Of a DNA stretch of 64,000 nucleotides, positions 25,516 to 34,732 are shown piece after piece. Position 1 is the stretch's first letter. Every line of letters begins with the position of its first letter. This DNA comes from Pseudomonadota bacterium (GTDB lineage: Bacteria; Pseudomonadota; Alphaproteobacteria; Rhizobiales; Xanthobacteraceae). Location of the stretch: positions 1 through 64,000 of the forward strand of contig JAEWHP010000007.1 in NCBI GenBank assembly GCA_023387735.1, given 5' to 3'. The notes under the pieces were generated by a model. It was not told the origin of the DNA and searched no databases. It saw only the letters and a program-made list of their open reading frames with translations. The position numbers were made by a program, and so were the translations under genes.

Positions 25516-27579
25516 CTAGGCGGCGCGGACCGTTGCGAGGAACTTCCCGACCTCGGTCCTGAGACGGTTGCTGTCGCCGGAAAGGATCTGCGCCGCCGAC
25601 AACACCTCTGACGATGCCGACCCGGTCTCGTCGGCACCGCGCTGGACGTCGGTGATGTTGACCGACACCTGCATGGTGCCCTGGGCCGCCTGCTGCACGT
25701 TGCGCGAGATTTCCTGGGTTGCCGCGCCCTGCTCTTCCACCGCAGCTGCAATCGTCGAAGAGATTTCGGACAGCCTCTCGATGGTGCCGCTGATCTCCCT
25801 GATCGCGCCCACCGACTCCTGCGTTGCCGCCTGGATGCCCGTGATCTGCTGGCCGATTTCACCGGTCGCCTTGGCGGTCTGCTCGGCAAGTGCCTTCACT
25901 TCGGAAGCAACCACCGCAAAACCGCGCCCGGCCTCGCCGGCGCGGGCGGCCTCGATGGTGGCGTTGAGCGCCAGCAGGTTGGTCTGGCCGGCGATGGTGT
26001 TGATCAGTTCGACCACGTCGCCGATCCGTGCCGCGGCCTTCGACAGTTCGCCGACCCGGTCGTTGGTCTTGCGCGCCTGATCGACCGCATCGTTGGCGAT
26101 CCGCGCCGATTCCTGCACCTGCCGGCTGATCTCGTTCACGGACGAGGTCAGTTCCTCGGTCGCGGAGGCCACCGACTGCACGTTGGTGGAAGCTTCCTCG
26201 GAAGCGGCCGCGACCGTCGTGGTGATTTCCTGCGCGCGTTCCGCCGTGGAAGTGAGCGTCGAGGCAGACGATTCCAGCTTGGTCGATGCGGAAGAGACAG
26301 TCTTGACGATCTCGCCGACAGCGGCTTCGAACGTATCGGCCAGCTTGATCATGTCAGCCTTGCGCTGCTGGGCCGCGAGTCGATCCTGCTGGGCCTTGGC
26401 TTCGGCTTCCGCCTGCGCTTTCTCCTCGGCCTTGACCTTGAAGGTCTCCACCGCGTGGGCCATGTCGCCCACTTCGTCGCCACGGCCGAGACCGGGCAGG
26501 ACGACCGCGAAATTGCCGTCGGCGAGTTCGCGCATCCCCGCGCACAGCCCGATCACCGGCCTGGAAATCGCACGCCCGATCAGCCATGCGAGCAGGATGC
26601 CGAGCACGAGGCTGCCGATCGAAATGGCGACGATCAGTTGTTCGGTCGAAACAATCAGTCCCGTCGTTTCGTGCTCGATCTGGGCTTCGTCGGCGATGCC
26701 GGACTGCTTGACGCGCTCCGCTGCGGCGGCGATCGCCTGGGCTTCCTTCGCCATTTCGCCGTTGGCGAGGACTTCGACGTCGTGGGAGTCCTTGGCAGCC
26801 TTGTGGTAGGCGTCGGCATATTTGTCGACGTTGCCGCTGGCATCCGCGAACAGCTTGCGAACGTCGTCACTGACGATACCCGCACTGAACGCGGTCATCG
26901 CCTTCTTCAGCGCCGCAAGGGCGGATTCGGCGGCCTGCTCGGCGCTTTGTTCATGACGGCCGAGCAGCTTGTTGACGTTGAGCCGCGCCAGCAGCAGCTG
27001 CTTGACGGCCTCGCCACCGAGCGCCGCGTTGTTCGAATTGCCTGCCCTCGTCGCCATGGTCTGCAGTTCTTCGAGCATGGCGAGCGTCTTCGCGCCAAGC
27101 GGATCGAGAACTTCCCTGGTCAGCTTGTTCTGCTCCTGCTTCAGCGCGACGAGCTTGTCGAAGTTCTGGGCGTACAGCACGAATTGCTGGTTGATCTCGG
27201 CCATCCCGGCGCGACGCTCGGGATTTTTGATCTCGTCGAGGCCCTGCTTGACGCTCCTGGCAAGCACTTCCTGCCGCTTGCGCGCCTCGGCGATCAAATT
27301 TTCGTCACCCGATACGGAGAACTCGCGCACGTAGCGTCGGTATCCGACGAAGCCGTAATCGACATCGCGCACGATACCGACGACCTTGACGCGCTGGTTG
27401 AAGGCTCCAAAACCTTCCGCGACCTTGACGAAGCCCCGATACGACAGCACCGCGAGCACGGCCAGCAGCGCCAGCACCGCGGCAAAGCCGATCATGATCT
27501 TGGTATTGATTCTGCGATTGGTGAAGAAGCCAAACCATCCTGCTGAAGTACTGACAGTGGAAGAAGACGCGTTGCTCAC
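25516..27579 (-). CDS. Methyl-accepting chemotaxis protein
   Basis: A 687-residue transmembrane chemoreceptor. The first membrane segment (IMIGFAAVLALLAVLAVLSY) is followed by a mostly helical periplasmic sensor of about 270 residues. The second membrane segment is LIVAISIGSLVLGILLAWLIG, followed by a HAMP linker and a long coiled-coil signalling domain. The hairpin tip that binds CheA/CheW is intact (TNLLALNATIEAARAGEAGRGF). GTG 27579 was chosen with AAGGAA upstream; an upstream ATG adds an implausible tail. No che genes are nearby, so it presumably joins arrays encoded elsewhere. The ligand is unknown. It is divergent from an AraC-type gene. Confidence 0.92.
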   Translation of the reverse strand: MSNASSSTVSTSAGWFGFFTNRRINTKIMIGFAAVLALLAVLAVLSYRGFVKVAEGFGAFNQRVKVVGIVRDVDYGFVGYRRYVREFSVSGDENLIAEARKRQEVLARSVKQGLDEIKNPERRAGMAEINQQFVLYAQNFDKLVALKQEQNKLTREVLDPLGAKTLAMLEELQTMATRAGNSNNAALGGEAVKQLLLARLNVNKLLGRHEQSAEQAAESALAALKKAMTAFSAGIVSDDVRKLFADASGNVDKYADAYHKAAKDSHDVEVLANGEMAKEAQAIAAAAERVKQSGIADEAQIEHETTGLIVSTEQLIVAISIGSLVLGILLAWLIGRAISRPVIGLCAGMRELADGNFAVVLPGLGRGDEVGDMAHAVETFKVKAEEKAQAEAEAKAQQDRLAAQQRKADMIKLADTFEAAVGEIVKTVSSASTKLESSASTLTSTAERAQEITTTVAAASEEASTNVQSVASATEELTSSVNEISRQVQESARIANDAVDQARKTNDRVGELSKAAARIGDVVELINTIAGQTNLLALNATIEAARAGEAGRGFAVVASEVKALAEQTAKATGEIGQQITGIQAATQESVGAIREISGTIERLSEISSTIAAAVEEQGAATQEISRNVQQAAQGTMQVSVNITDVQRGADETGSASSEVLSAAQILSGDSNRLRTEVGKFLATVRAA

Positions 27580-27943
27580 GGCATTATTCCTTGGTTCTGG
27601 GAATGAAAGACCGGGCAGGATGAATACGGGGCGGCATTGGCGCCGCCGACCTGTCGATCTCAGCGCTAAGCTCAATGGCGAACGCTTGACGTCAGACTAG
27701 GTTAATCAAGTTAGTGATGCTTGAGACCGGATTGTGACAGCCATGTCCGGTTTGTGCCACGCGCAGCGAGGATACGCGTTGAATGGCGGACAGGCTTGCG
27801 TGGCGGAAATTGAGCAACGATGGCGCGATTTGATTCTTCAGTGCGACCATTTGCCGAGTCTTTGCGCAACTAGTGATGGGTTGTGTTGAAAATTACCCAG
27901 CGTTTCTATCGTGCGGTCCCGAATCGCTGAAACCGCCAACTCG
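27580..27943. other. Divergent regulatory region, 364 nt
   Basis: It separates the divergent chemoreceptor and AraC-type genes and must contain both promoters. No gene, repeat or clearly spaced -35/-10 pair was recognised. It has more AT-rich stretches than flanking coding DNA, around 27700-27720 and 27880-27905. Confidence 0.5.
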
Positions 27944-28927
27944 ATGCCCGGCCGTTCTACGCCTCTAAGCAACTATCCCGTCGTCCGTTCCAGCGACGCT
28001 GCGCTCGTCCGCGACCGACTGTTCAGTGTGTTCGGCGCCAACAGTTTTGACGTCAAGAAGACAAGCGACGAATTGGCAATCACCGCCGACCACCTGCAGA
28101 TCGGCGGCGTCGGGCTCTCCTATGTGGAGTATATCGGCGACGTCTCGGTCGGATTCGGCGAGGTCTCCTTTGTCCGGCAGTGCTTTACCATCGAGGGCGC
28201 CGCGCGCTACCACATGGGCAAGCAGTCCATCGAGATGGCGTCGGGATCATGGACGCCAATCATACGCGGGCAGCCGCTCCGATTCGATTTCCAATCCGGC
28301 TATCGCCAGATCGCGCTCCGCATCGAGTTCGACACGCTGTTGCGCAATCTGAGCGCCCTGCTCGGCCGCGACGTCCCCTATTTGACGTTCGATGAGACCC
28401 AGACCAGTCAGTCCGCGATGGAAGCGCTGCGGCGGCGTGTATTTCACCTGGCCATCGACTACAACGAACGTGGCGCCTTTTTCTCCGACCTCGCTGCGGC
28501 CGAGGTCGAGCGCATGATCATCATGAAATTCCTGATCTGCCACCGGCACAACTACACCCATCTGCTGCTGCGCGAGCCGCCGCCCGCATCTTCGAGCGTG
28601 GTGAGGACGGTCGAAGAATTCATCGAGGCCAACTGGGACAAGCCGATCGACATCGATACCATGGTCGCGGTCGCACAGGTCAGCGCGCGAAGCCTGTTCC
28701 GGCAATTCAGGCGGGACCGCGGTTGCTCGCCCGCGGATTTCGCCAAGCGGGTGCGGCTCAACCACGCGCGCGAAATGCTCGAACGATCCAATGAGATCGG
28801 CTCGGTCATCCAGGTCGCGCTGAAATGCGGTTTCCAGAATCCCGGTCATTTCGCGCGTGACTATCGCAACTCGTTCGGCGAGCTGCCTTCGGTGACGTTG
28901 CAGAGGGCCAGAAAGTGGCTGAGCTAG
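27944..28927 (+). CDS. AraC-family transcriptional regulator
   Basis: A 327-residue regulator. The N-terminal half is an AraC-binding-like sensor domain (about residues 1-190). The C-terminal hundred residues hold the paired helix-turn-helix region: IDIDTMVAVAQVSARSLFRQF with the first recognition helix, and IQVALKCGFQNPGHFARDYRNSFGELP with the second. The effector is unknown. The start is uncertain: ATG 27944 was used, GTG 27911 is in frame, and neither has a strong ribosome site. Its divergence from a chemoreceptor gene makes that gene a possible target, which is inference only. Confidence 0.85.
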   Translation: MPGRSTPLSNYPVVRSSDAALVRDRLFSVFGANSFDVKKTSDELAITADHLQIGGVGLSYVEYIGDVSVGFGEVSFVRQCFTIEGAARYHMGKQSIEMASGSWTPIIRGQPLRFDFQSGYRQIALRIEFDTLLRNLSALLGRDVPYLTFDETQTSQSAMEALRRRVFHLAIDYNERGAFFSDLAAAEVERMIIMKFLICHRHNYTHLLLREPPPASSSVVRTVEEFIEANWDKPIDIDTMVAVAQVSARSLFRQFRRDRGCSPADFAKRVRLNHAREMLERSNEIGSVIQVALKCGFQNPGHFARDYRNSFGELPSVTLQRARKWLS

Positions 28928-29050
28928 ACCTCGCCCGTACAGGCCATCGACCGGCGCCGGCTGGGGTACGTCGAAAGGCTTCTGACGCCTCGTCATGACA
29001 CGCGGCGATCGGTTATGCTAAGGGAGCGCAGCCCGCCGGAGAGACCAGAA

Positions 29051-29248
29051 ATGAACGCCACGCCCGAACGCCTCGACAGCACCGTCGATCCAAAGCTGCT
29101 CGAAATCCTGGTGTGCCCGGTAACCAAGGGTCCGCTCGAATTCGATGCGGCGCGGCAGGAGCTGATCTCGCGTTCGGCGAAGCTTGCCTACCCGATCCGC
29201 GACGGCATTCCGATCATGCTGCCGGAAGAAGCACGGAAGATCGAGTGA
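29051..29248 (+). CDS. Trm112-like zinc-ribbon family protein (UPF0434 type)
   Basis: A 65-residue protein of the short bacterial Trm112/UPF0434 family, recognised by DPKLLEILVCPVTKGPLEFD and LAYPIRDGIPIMLPEEAR. Eukaryotic and archaeal Trm112 activates several methyltransferases; a bacterial role is unproven. Only one cysteine remains, in VCPVTKG, so the zinc site of longer relatives is probably lost, which is usual for this subgroup. It is convergent with a UbiH-type gene, 15 nt apart. Confidence 0.85.
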   Translation: MNATPERLDSTVDPKLLEILVCPVTKGPLEFDAARQELISRSAKLAYPIRDGIPIMLPEEARKIE

Positions 29249-29263
29249 GGCCATCCTACCGGT

Positions 29264-30499
29264 TTACAACGCCTCACCCTTCAACAGCCGCGGCACCTCG
29301 CCCGATAGTCCGGCGGCCTGGCGGATGAACATGCTCTTGAGCGGTGGCGCGCGGTCGACGAGACCGAGACCGATGTCGCGCACGGTGCGCAGCAGGGTCG
29401 ACTCGTTCGAGAACAGGAAGTTCAGCGAGTTGGTGGCAAGCCCCATCGCCACGGTGTCGAAGCGCCGCCAGCGCTGATAGCGATCGAGCACGTCGGCCTG
29501 GCCAAGATCCATGCCGAGCCGCGCCGCATCGACCACGACTTCCGCCAGCGCCGCGACGTCTTTGAGCCCCATGTTGAGGCCCTGCCCCGCGATCGGATGA
29601 ATGACGTGCGCGGCGTCGCCGACCAGGGCCAGTCTCTCTGCGATAAACGACCGCGCGACGAAATAGCCGAGCGGAAACGCCCGCGGCTTGTCGAGCGCCT
29701 TGATCTCGCCGAGGTGCAGCCCGAAGCGGCGTTCGAGTTCGCTGTGAAATTCGTCTTCGCTAAGCGCGGTGATCCGCGCAGCTTCAGCGCGGTTCTCGGT
29801 CCACACCAGCGACGAACGCTTTCCCGTCAGCGGCAGGATCGCGAAGGGACCGGCGGGGAGAAAATGCTCCTCGGCGCGGCCGTGATGATCGCGCTCGTGG
29901 CCGACGGTGACCACGATGCCGGACTGATCGTACTCCCAGCCATGGGTGGCGATGCCGGCGCGCTCGCGCAATTTCGAGCGCGCGCCGTCCGCCGCCACCA
30001 GCAGGCTCGCCTCGACGACGTCGCCATTGGCGAGTGTCACGGTGACGCCGTCGGCGCGCGAGTCGTAGCTTGAGACTGCGGTAGCGCGGAGATCGATGCC
30101 TTCGGCCTCGGCGCGGGCGACCAGCGCGTCGATCAGCCCGCGGTTTTCAACCATATGCGCGAAGGGTTCGCCGGGTTCGACTTCGCCGGCAAACGTCAGG
30201 AACACCGGACGGGTGGCATCCTCCAGTCTGGAATCGGTAACGACCATGTCGAGGATGGGTTGTGAATCGGCCGCGACCTGATCCCAGACCCCGAGCGCCT
30301 CGAACAACCGCCGGCACGCCGCCACGATGGCGGTCGCGCGCGGGTCGCGGCTCGGCCGCGCCGCCAGCGCCGGATCGGCGACGACAACGGGAATATCCGT
30401 GCCGAGACCCTGGCGGAACGCCAGCGCCAGGGCGAGCCCGGCAAATGCCCCGCCGCAGATGACAATGCTTCGCTGTGCCGCCATTTCGCTCACTCGCAC
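29264..30499 (-). CDS. FAD-dependent monooxygenase, UbiH/UbiF/VisC family
   Basis: A 411-residue flavoprotein hydroxylase. Its FAD-binding Rossmann motif is IVICGGAFAGLALALAF, the middle motif is LLVAADGARSKLRE (DG fingerprint), and the C-terminal FAD motif is RLALVGDAAHVIHPIAGQGLNMGLKD, typical of the ubiquinone hydroxylases. It probably hydroxylates the quinone ring during ubiquinone synthesis at the inner membrane; which ring carbon cannot be told from sequence. GTG 30499 was chosen because GGGAG lies 6 nt upstream; ATG 30484 is an alternative. It is divergent from tesB across a dispersed repeat. Confidence 0.88.
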   Translation of the reverse strand: MRVSEMAAQRSIVICGGAFAGLALALAFRQGLGTDIPVVVADPALAARPSRDPRATAIVAACRRLFEALGVWDQVAADSQPILDMVVTDSRLEDATRPVFLTFAGEVEPGEPFAHMVENRGLIDALVARAEAEGIDLRATAVSSYDSRADGVTVTLANGDVVEASLLVAADGARSKLRERAGIATHGWEYDQSGIVVTVGHERDHHGRAEEHFLPAGPFAILPLTGKRSSLVWTENRAEAARITALSEDEFHSELERRFGLHLGEIKALDKPRAFPLGYFVARSFIAERLALVGDAAHVIHPIAGQGLNMGLKDVAALAEVVVDAARLGMDLGQADVLDRYQRWRRFDTVAMGLATNSLNFLFSNESTLLRTVRDIGLGLVDRAPPLKSMFIRQAAGLSGEVPRLLKGEAL

Positions 30500-30554
30500 T
30501 CTTGCTCCCGGAGTATAGCTGGGCGAAACAGGTTAACCAAACAAGTGGTCATTC

Positions 30555-30633
30555 GTCATTCCGGGGCACGCGCAAGCGTGAACCCGGAATCTCGAGATTC
30601 CGGGTTCGATGCTGCGCATCGCCCCGGAATGAC
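30555..30633. repeat. Palindromic dispersed repeat, family 1, copy 4
   Basis: A 79-nt inverted repeat (GTCATTCCGGGGC ... GCCCCGGAATGAC with TCGAGATTCCGGGTTCG in the centre). It lies between the divergent UbiH-like and tesB genes and ends 27 nt before tesB, so here it occupies a promoter region instead of a gene end. Confidence 0.88.
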
Positions 30634-30659
30634 GAAGGAATTCAACCGAAAGCCCCGCC

Positions 30660-31520
30660 ATGTCCAAAGGCCTGATTGACCTGATCTCAATCCTCGACCT
30701 GGAGCCGCTCGAGGTTAACCTGTTCCGCGGCAACAGCCCGAAGACGAGCTGGCAGCGCGTGTTCGGCGGACAGGTGATCGGACAGGCGATGGTGGCGGCG
30801 TGCCGCACGGTCGAGGGCCGGCTGCCGCATTCGCTGCATTGCTACTTCATCCTGCCGGGCGACCCGCAGATTCCGATCATTTACGAGGTCGAGCGTCTGC
30901 GCGACGGCAGGAGCTATTCGACGCGGCGTGTCACCGCGATCCAGCACGGCAACGCGATCTTCTCGATCATGGTATCGTTTCACGCCGAGGAGGAAGGCGC
31001 CTTCGACCATCAGGACAAGATGCCGGATGTGCCGCCGCCGGAGAAACTCACCGCGGAGGAAGTCGCCAAGCAGCCGATGTTCAAGGAGATGCCGGACTTC
31101 ATCCGCCGCTATTACGAATCCGACCGCCCGATCGAACTGCGCCCGGTCGAACTCGGCCGTTATTTCGGCCAGAAGATCGACGACGGGCGGATCCATGTCT
31201 GGATTCGCACCGCGGCGAAACTGCCCGACGATCCGGCGCTGCACATGTGCGCGCTCGCCTATGCGTCGGACTTTTCGCTGCTCGATGCGATCATGGCGCG
31301 CTACGGCCGTACGCTGTTCGACAAGCGCATGATGCCGGCGAGCCTCGATCACGCGATGTGGTTTCACCGGCCGTTTCGCGCCGACGAATGGCTGCTTTAC
31401 GCGCAGGATTCCCCCAGCGCGCAGGACGGCCGCGGATTGACCCGCGGCCTGATCTACAAGCCCGACGGCACGCTGGTGGCGTCCGTGGCCCAGGAAGGCT
31501 CGGTACGCCAGCGCAAGTGA
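30660..31520 (+). CDS. tesB: Acyl-CoA thioesterase II
   Basis: A 286-residue double-hotdog thioesterase. The N-terminal repeat has VFGGQVIGQAMVAACRTV and SLHCYFILPGDPQIPIIYEVERLRDGRS. The C-terminal repeat has the catalytic-type aspartate segment LAYASDFSLLDAIM and SLDHAMWFHRPFRADEWLLY. The enzyme hydrolyses medium- and long-chain acyl-CoA to free acid and CoA in the cytoplasm. The length equals that of E. coli TesB. It is convergent with a GYF-domain gene, 10 nt apart. Confidence 0.94.
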   Translation: MSKGLIDLISILDLEPLEVNLFRGNSPKTSWQRVFGGQVIGQAMVAACRTVEGRLPHSLHCYFILPGDPQIPIIYEVERLRDGRSYSTRRVTAIQHGNAIFSIMVSFHAEEEGAFDHQDKMPDVPPPEKLTAEEVAKQPMFKEMPDFIRRYYESDRPIELRPVELGRYFGQKIDDGRIHVWIRTAAKLPDDPALHMCALAYASDFSLLDAIMARYGRTLFDKRMMPASLDHAMWFHRPFRADEWLLYAQDSPSAQDGRGLTRGLIYKPDGTLVASVAQEGSVRQRK

Positions 31521-31530
31521 CGCTCTTTAA

Positions 31531-32424
31531 TCAAGCGTCCACGTGCGCGCCTCTCTCGGCCAAAACGGTCTGCGACGCCAGCCACTGTGACATCCATCGA
31601 TATACCCACGGTATCGGGATGATGAAGATGCTGGCGATCGCCGCCACGAGCGCACGCCACAGAAACTCCAGGCCGCTGCCGATGAAGAGCACTTCGCGCC
31701 GCGTGCCCTGGATGTTGCGGCAGAACCAGCGCAGCCAGGCCGTGTATACCCACGCCCAGCCAATGATCGTAATGATGGAGATAGCCGCAAGGATGGTCCA
31801 GCCGAGGTAAGCCCAGACCGTGCCGGAGAAGCTGAGACCGAGCGGCTGCCCGTTGGACGCGAGATTCGCGATGAACCATTTGAGAAACAGCCAGTAGAAG
31901 GCCATCTGAACCAGGATCATCAGATTGCTGAGGATCTCGCTGCCGACCATGCCAACGGCGATCATGAGAACGACCAGACCGAAAAACCACGGAACGATGG
32001 TCATCGTCTGGCCTTCGAAGCTCAGGTTCGGCCGTCCCGGAACCTGCACGCACGGGACGATCCATTTGAGGTACCAGACCAGGACCCATGGGGCCGGGAT
32101 GATGACGATGAGGCCGACGATGAGAACGATGGTGCGCCAGACGAAATCCAGAATGCCGAAATCAATCGACAGCGGACCGCCGCTGTAACTCCCCGTGCCG
32201 CCCATTGGCGCGGGGCCACCGGGATGCGGCATCGCTGGCGGGGTCGATCCGCCGGGGACCAGGCCGGGGATTTCGCCTGCCCGCTGCCAGCCTGACATGC
32301 CCTCGGTCCAGACCAGCGTATCCGGCCTGACCACCCCCCGGGTAATGAGGTCGCGCAGCTGGGCCTCGGGAAATGGGCCCTGTTGCTGGCCGTTGGATGC
32401 ATAAAACCACGATCGGTTCGACAT
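31531..32424 (-). CDS. GYF-domain multi-pass membrane protein
   Basis: A 297-residue protein. The N-terminus is a GYF_2-type domain (WFYASNGQQQGPFPEAQL, with the conserved Trp in VWTEGMSGWQRAGEIPGL). A Pro/Gly-rich linker follows, then about five hydrophobic segments (for example IVLIVGLIVIIPAPWVLVWYL and IISIITIIGWAWVYTAWL) as in DUF898-like membrane proteins. Function is unknown; GYF_2 domains probably bind partners. The upstream DNA has no clear ribosome site, and a TATAAT box lies 3 nt before the ATG, suggesting a leaderless or mis-started transcript. It is divergent from the first glnK. Confidence 0.78.
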   Translation of the reverse strand: MSNRSWFYASNGQQQGPFPEAQLRDLITRGVVRPDTLVWTEGMSGWQRAGEIPGLVPGGSTPPAMPHPGGPAPMGGTGSYSGGPLSIDFGILDFVWRTIVLIVGLIVIIPAPWVLVWYLKWIVPCVQVPGRPNLSFEGQTMTIVPWFFGLVVLMIAVGMVGSEILSNLMILVQMAFYWLFLKWFIANLASNGQPLGLSFSGTVWAYLGWTILAAISIITIIGWAWVYTAWLRWFCRNIQGTRREVLFIGSGLEFLWRALVAAIASIFIIPIPWVYRWMSQWLASQTVLAERGAHVDA

Positions 32425-32691
32425 ATTATATTATACTCTTGCATGGAAATGGGGGAGCCGGCGGGGCGGCTGGTGGGAAACCCTATTGTGTCGGACGATC
32501 ATGTTCCCTGTACAGAGAGCGGGCTCACCGGATGCAAATGTTTTCCCCGCATACCTGCAACTTTTTTATGCCATTTGCCCAGAAAGATGCCAGATTTGGT
32601 TCTCAGCCGAAGCGCTGGGCGCGCCGGCCTGCTGACCACGCAACCGACACGACCACTGAACACACGACCCACCGGAAACGAAGGCCTGACC

Positions 32692-33030
32692 ATGAAACTC
32701 GTCGTCGCGATCATCAAACCCTTCAAGCTTGACGAGGTGCGCCAGGCGCTGACGGCCATCGGCGTCCACGGCATGACGGTGACCGAGGTCAAGGGTTACG
32801 GGCGCCAGAAAGGCCATACCGAAATCTATCGCGGCGCCGAGTATGTCGTGAACTTCCTGCCCAAGCTTCGGATCGAAATCGCCGTCGCGTCCGACCTCGC
32901 CGAGAAGGCGGTTGGCGTCATCACCGCCAATGCGCGCACCGGACAGATCGGCGACGGAAAAATCTTCGTTACGCCGATCGATCACGCACTGCGAATCCGC
33001 ACCGGCGAGACCGACAGCGACGCGCTCTGA
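32692..33030 (+). CDS. glnK: PII-family nitrogen regulatory protein GlnK (first copy)
   Basis: A 112-residue PII protein, the exact family length. The T-loop is GRQKGHTEIYRGAEY with the uridylylation tyrosine Tyr51. TGQIGDGKIF is the ATP-binding B-loop signature, and RIRTGE the C-loop. It senses 2-oxoglutarate, ATP and ADP and blocks AmtB when nitrogen is plentiful; uridylylation releases it. It is 91 nt upstream of an ammonium transporter gene and pairs with it in the usual glnK-amtB operon. No sigma-54 site was found upstream of this copy. Confidence 0.93.
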   Translation: MKLVVAIIKPFKLDEVRQALTAIGVHGMTVTEVKGYGRQKGHTEIYRGAEYVVNFLPKLRIEIAVASDLAEKAVGVITANARTGQIGDGKIFVTPIDHALRIRTGETDSDAL

Positions 33031-33121
33031 AACTTCAATACATTGAGGCGCGGCGGCGGCGATGCCCGTCGCGCGAGCCAAGACAAGTAAGTCAAGAAAC
33101 GAAAACACGCCGGGGGATTCC

Positions 33122-34429
33122 ATGGGGGCACCATCGTATCGTGCAGCGAGCAATGCTGCGCTCACCGTTCTTGCTGCGAATTTCCTGCTGACGACGCCGG
33201 CTTCGGCCGAGACATCGTCGATCAACCCTGCCGACACCGCCTGGATGATCGTCGCCACCGCGCTGGTGCTGATGATGACGATACCGGGTCTCGCGCTGTT
33301 TTATTCCGGCATGGTGCGCAAGAAGAACGTGCTGGCGACGATGGCGCAGAGCCTCGCGGCCGTTGCGATGATCTCGATCCTCTGGGTGACGTTCGGCTAT
33401 TCGCTGGCGTTCGTCGGCGACGGCCCCTGGATCGGCACGCTCGATCGCTGGTTCCTGATCGGGATGACGATGGACAGCGTCAACCCGGCGGCGAAGACCA
33501 TCCCGGAAGCGCTTTTCATGCTGTACCAGATGACGTTTGCGATCATCACGGTAGCGCTGGTGGCGGGCGCCGTGGCCGACCGGATGCGGTTCTCGGCCTA
33601 TCTCCTGTTCTCTGTCGGCTGGTTCATGTTTGCCTATGTGCCGCTCGCGCACTGGGTCTGGGGCGGCGGTTTTCTCGCCACCATGGGCGTGCTGGATTTT
33701 GCCGGCGGTCTCGTCGTGCATCTTTCCGCCGGCGTCGGCGGACTGGTTGCAGCCAGGGTGATCGGCCGCCGTCACGGCTATGGCAGCGAGAACCTTGCAC
33801 CGTTCGATCTGTCGCTGGCGGTGATGGGCACCGGATTGTTGTGGGTCGGCTGGTTCGGGTTCAATGGCGGATCGGCGCTGGCGGCGAACTCGCGCGCGGT
33901 GATGGCGATCACCGCAACGCATCTCGCGGCGTGCGCCGGCGCGCTGACGTGGGGCGCGATCGAATGGGCGACGCGCCGCAAGCCTTCCGTGCTCGGCATG
34001 ATCTCCGGCGCGATCGCCGGCCTCGGGACCATCACGCCGGCCTCGGGATTTGTCGCGCCCTGGCATGGCGTCATCATCGGCGTGGCGGCCGGAACGCTTT
34101 GCTTCTGGGCCTGCACCTGGCTGAAGCAGCGCCTGCAATATGACGACTCGCTCGACGTGTTCGGCGTCCACGGCATCGGTGGCTTGACCGGCACGCTGCT
34201 CGCCGGCGTGTTTGCGGTGAGCGCGATCGGCGGCACCGCCGGCCTGCTCGAAGGCAACGCGCAGCAGGTGCTGATCCAGCTCTACGGCATCGCGGCCACG
34301 CTGGTCTGGTCCGGCGGCGTCACCTTCATACTGCTCAAGCTCGTGAGCGTATTCGTTCCGCTGCGGGTGTCGCTGCAGCAGGAGTTGGAAGGGCTCGACA
34401 TCTCGCAGCACGGCGAAGCGCTTCAGTAG
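33122..34429 (+). CDS. amtB: Ammonium transporter AmtB (first copy)
   Basis: A 435-residue inner-membrane ammonium channel with an N-terminal signal-like segment (ending PASAE) and 11 transmembrane helices. The twin-histidine pore pair is present in VVHLSAG and DVFGVHGIGG. The DDSLDVFGVHG and GWFGFNGGS signatures are clear, as is the HWVWGGG loop with the recruitment-vestibule tryptophan. Its loop between helices 4 and 5 is short, unlike that of the second copy. It is paired with glnK just upstream. ATG 33122 was chosen ahead of upstream in-frame starts because of the signal-like start and the G-rich site. Confidence 0.92.
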   Translation: MGAPSYRAASNAALTVLAANFLLTTPASAETSSINPADTAWMIVATALVLMMTIPGLALFYSGMVRKKNVLATMAQSLAAVAMISILWVTFGYSLAFVGDGPWIGTLDRWFLIGMTMDSVNPAAKTIPEALFMLYQMTFAIITVALVAGAVADRMRFSAYLLFSVGWFMFAYVPLAHWVWGGGFLATMGVLDFAGGLVVHLSAGVGGLVAARVIGRRHGYGSENLAPFDLSLAVMGTGLLWVGWFGFNGGSALAANSRAVMAITATHLAACAGALTWGAIEWATRRKPSVLGMISGAIAGLGTITPASGFVAPWHGVIIGVAAGTLCFWACTWLKQRLQYDDSLDVFGVHGIGGLTGTLLAGVFAVSAIGGTAGLLEGNAQQVLIQLYGIAATLVWSGGVTFILLKLVSVFVPLRVSLQQELEGLDISQHGEALQ

Positions 34430-34612
34430 CCCCCACCGCAATACCGCCTTACTGCCTGACTGCTGGGCAGGAATATGGTCGGACTCAGGCGCGCCCATGA
34501 TTTGGGCACATATGCCTATCCCTTGGGCGCGACCGAATGGCGCAGGATCGGGCAACTCGTGCCGAGCGCGAAAACAGCCGCATTCATAGTCCGTTAGGCA
34601 ACCGGTCCGATC

Positions 34613-34628
34613 TGGCACGGCATTTGAT
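34613..34628 (+). promoter_or_regulatory. Candidate sigma-54 (-24/-12) promoter for second glnK-amtB pair
   Basis: TGGCAC-N5-TTGAT at 34613-34628 matches the sigma-54 consensus TGGCAC-N5-TTGCW with one substitution in the -12 element (TTGA for TTGC). It lies 105 nt before the second glnK start. Upstream at 34491-34515 are two dyads (GCGCCC..GGGC and GGCA-N4-TGCC) that may be NtrC sites. NtrC/sigma-54 control is well known for glnK-amtB operons. Confidence 0.55.
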
Positions 34629-34732
34629 TCTATGCGTCCAGGCTGTGCCCGCGAAGTGAACCTCTCCGCGTGGTGAATCTCAGTCGAGAACGCCCGGTCT
34701 GTCTGAGCCGGGCCCAAGCGGGGATAGGACCC

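Noticed and set aside
32461..32691. Sigma-54 promoter before the first glnK
   Set aside because: No GG and GC pair with correct 10-nt spacing and flanking consensus was found.
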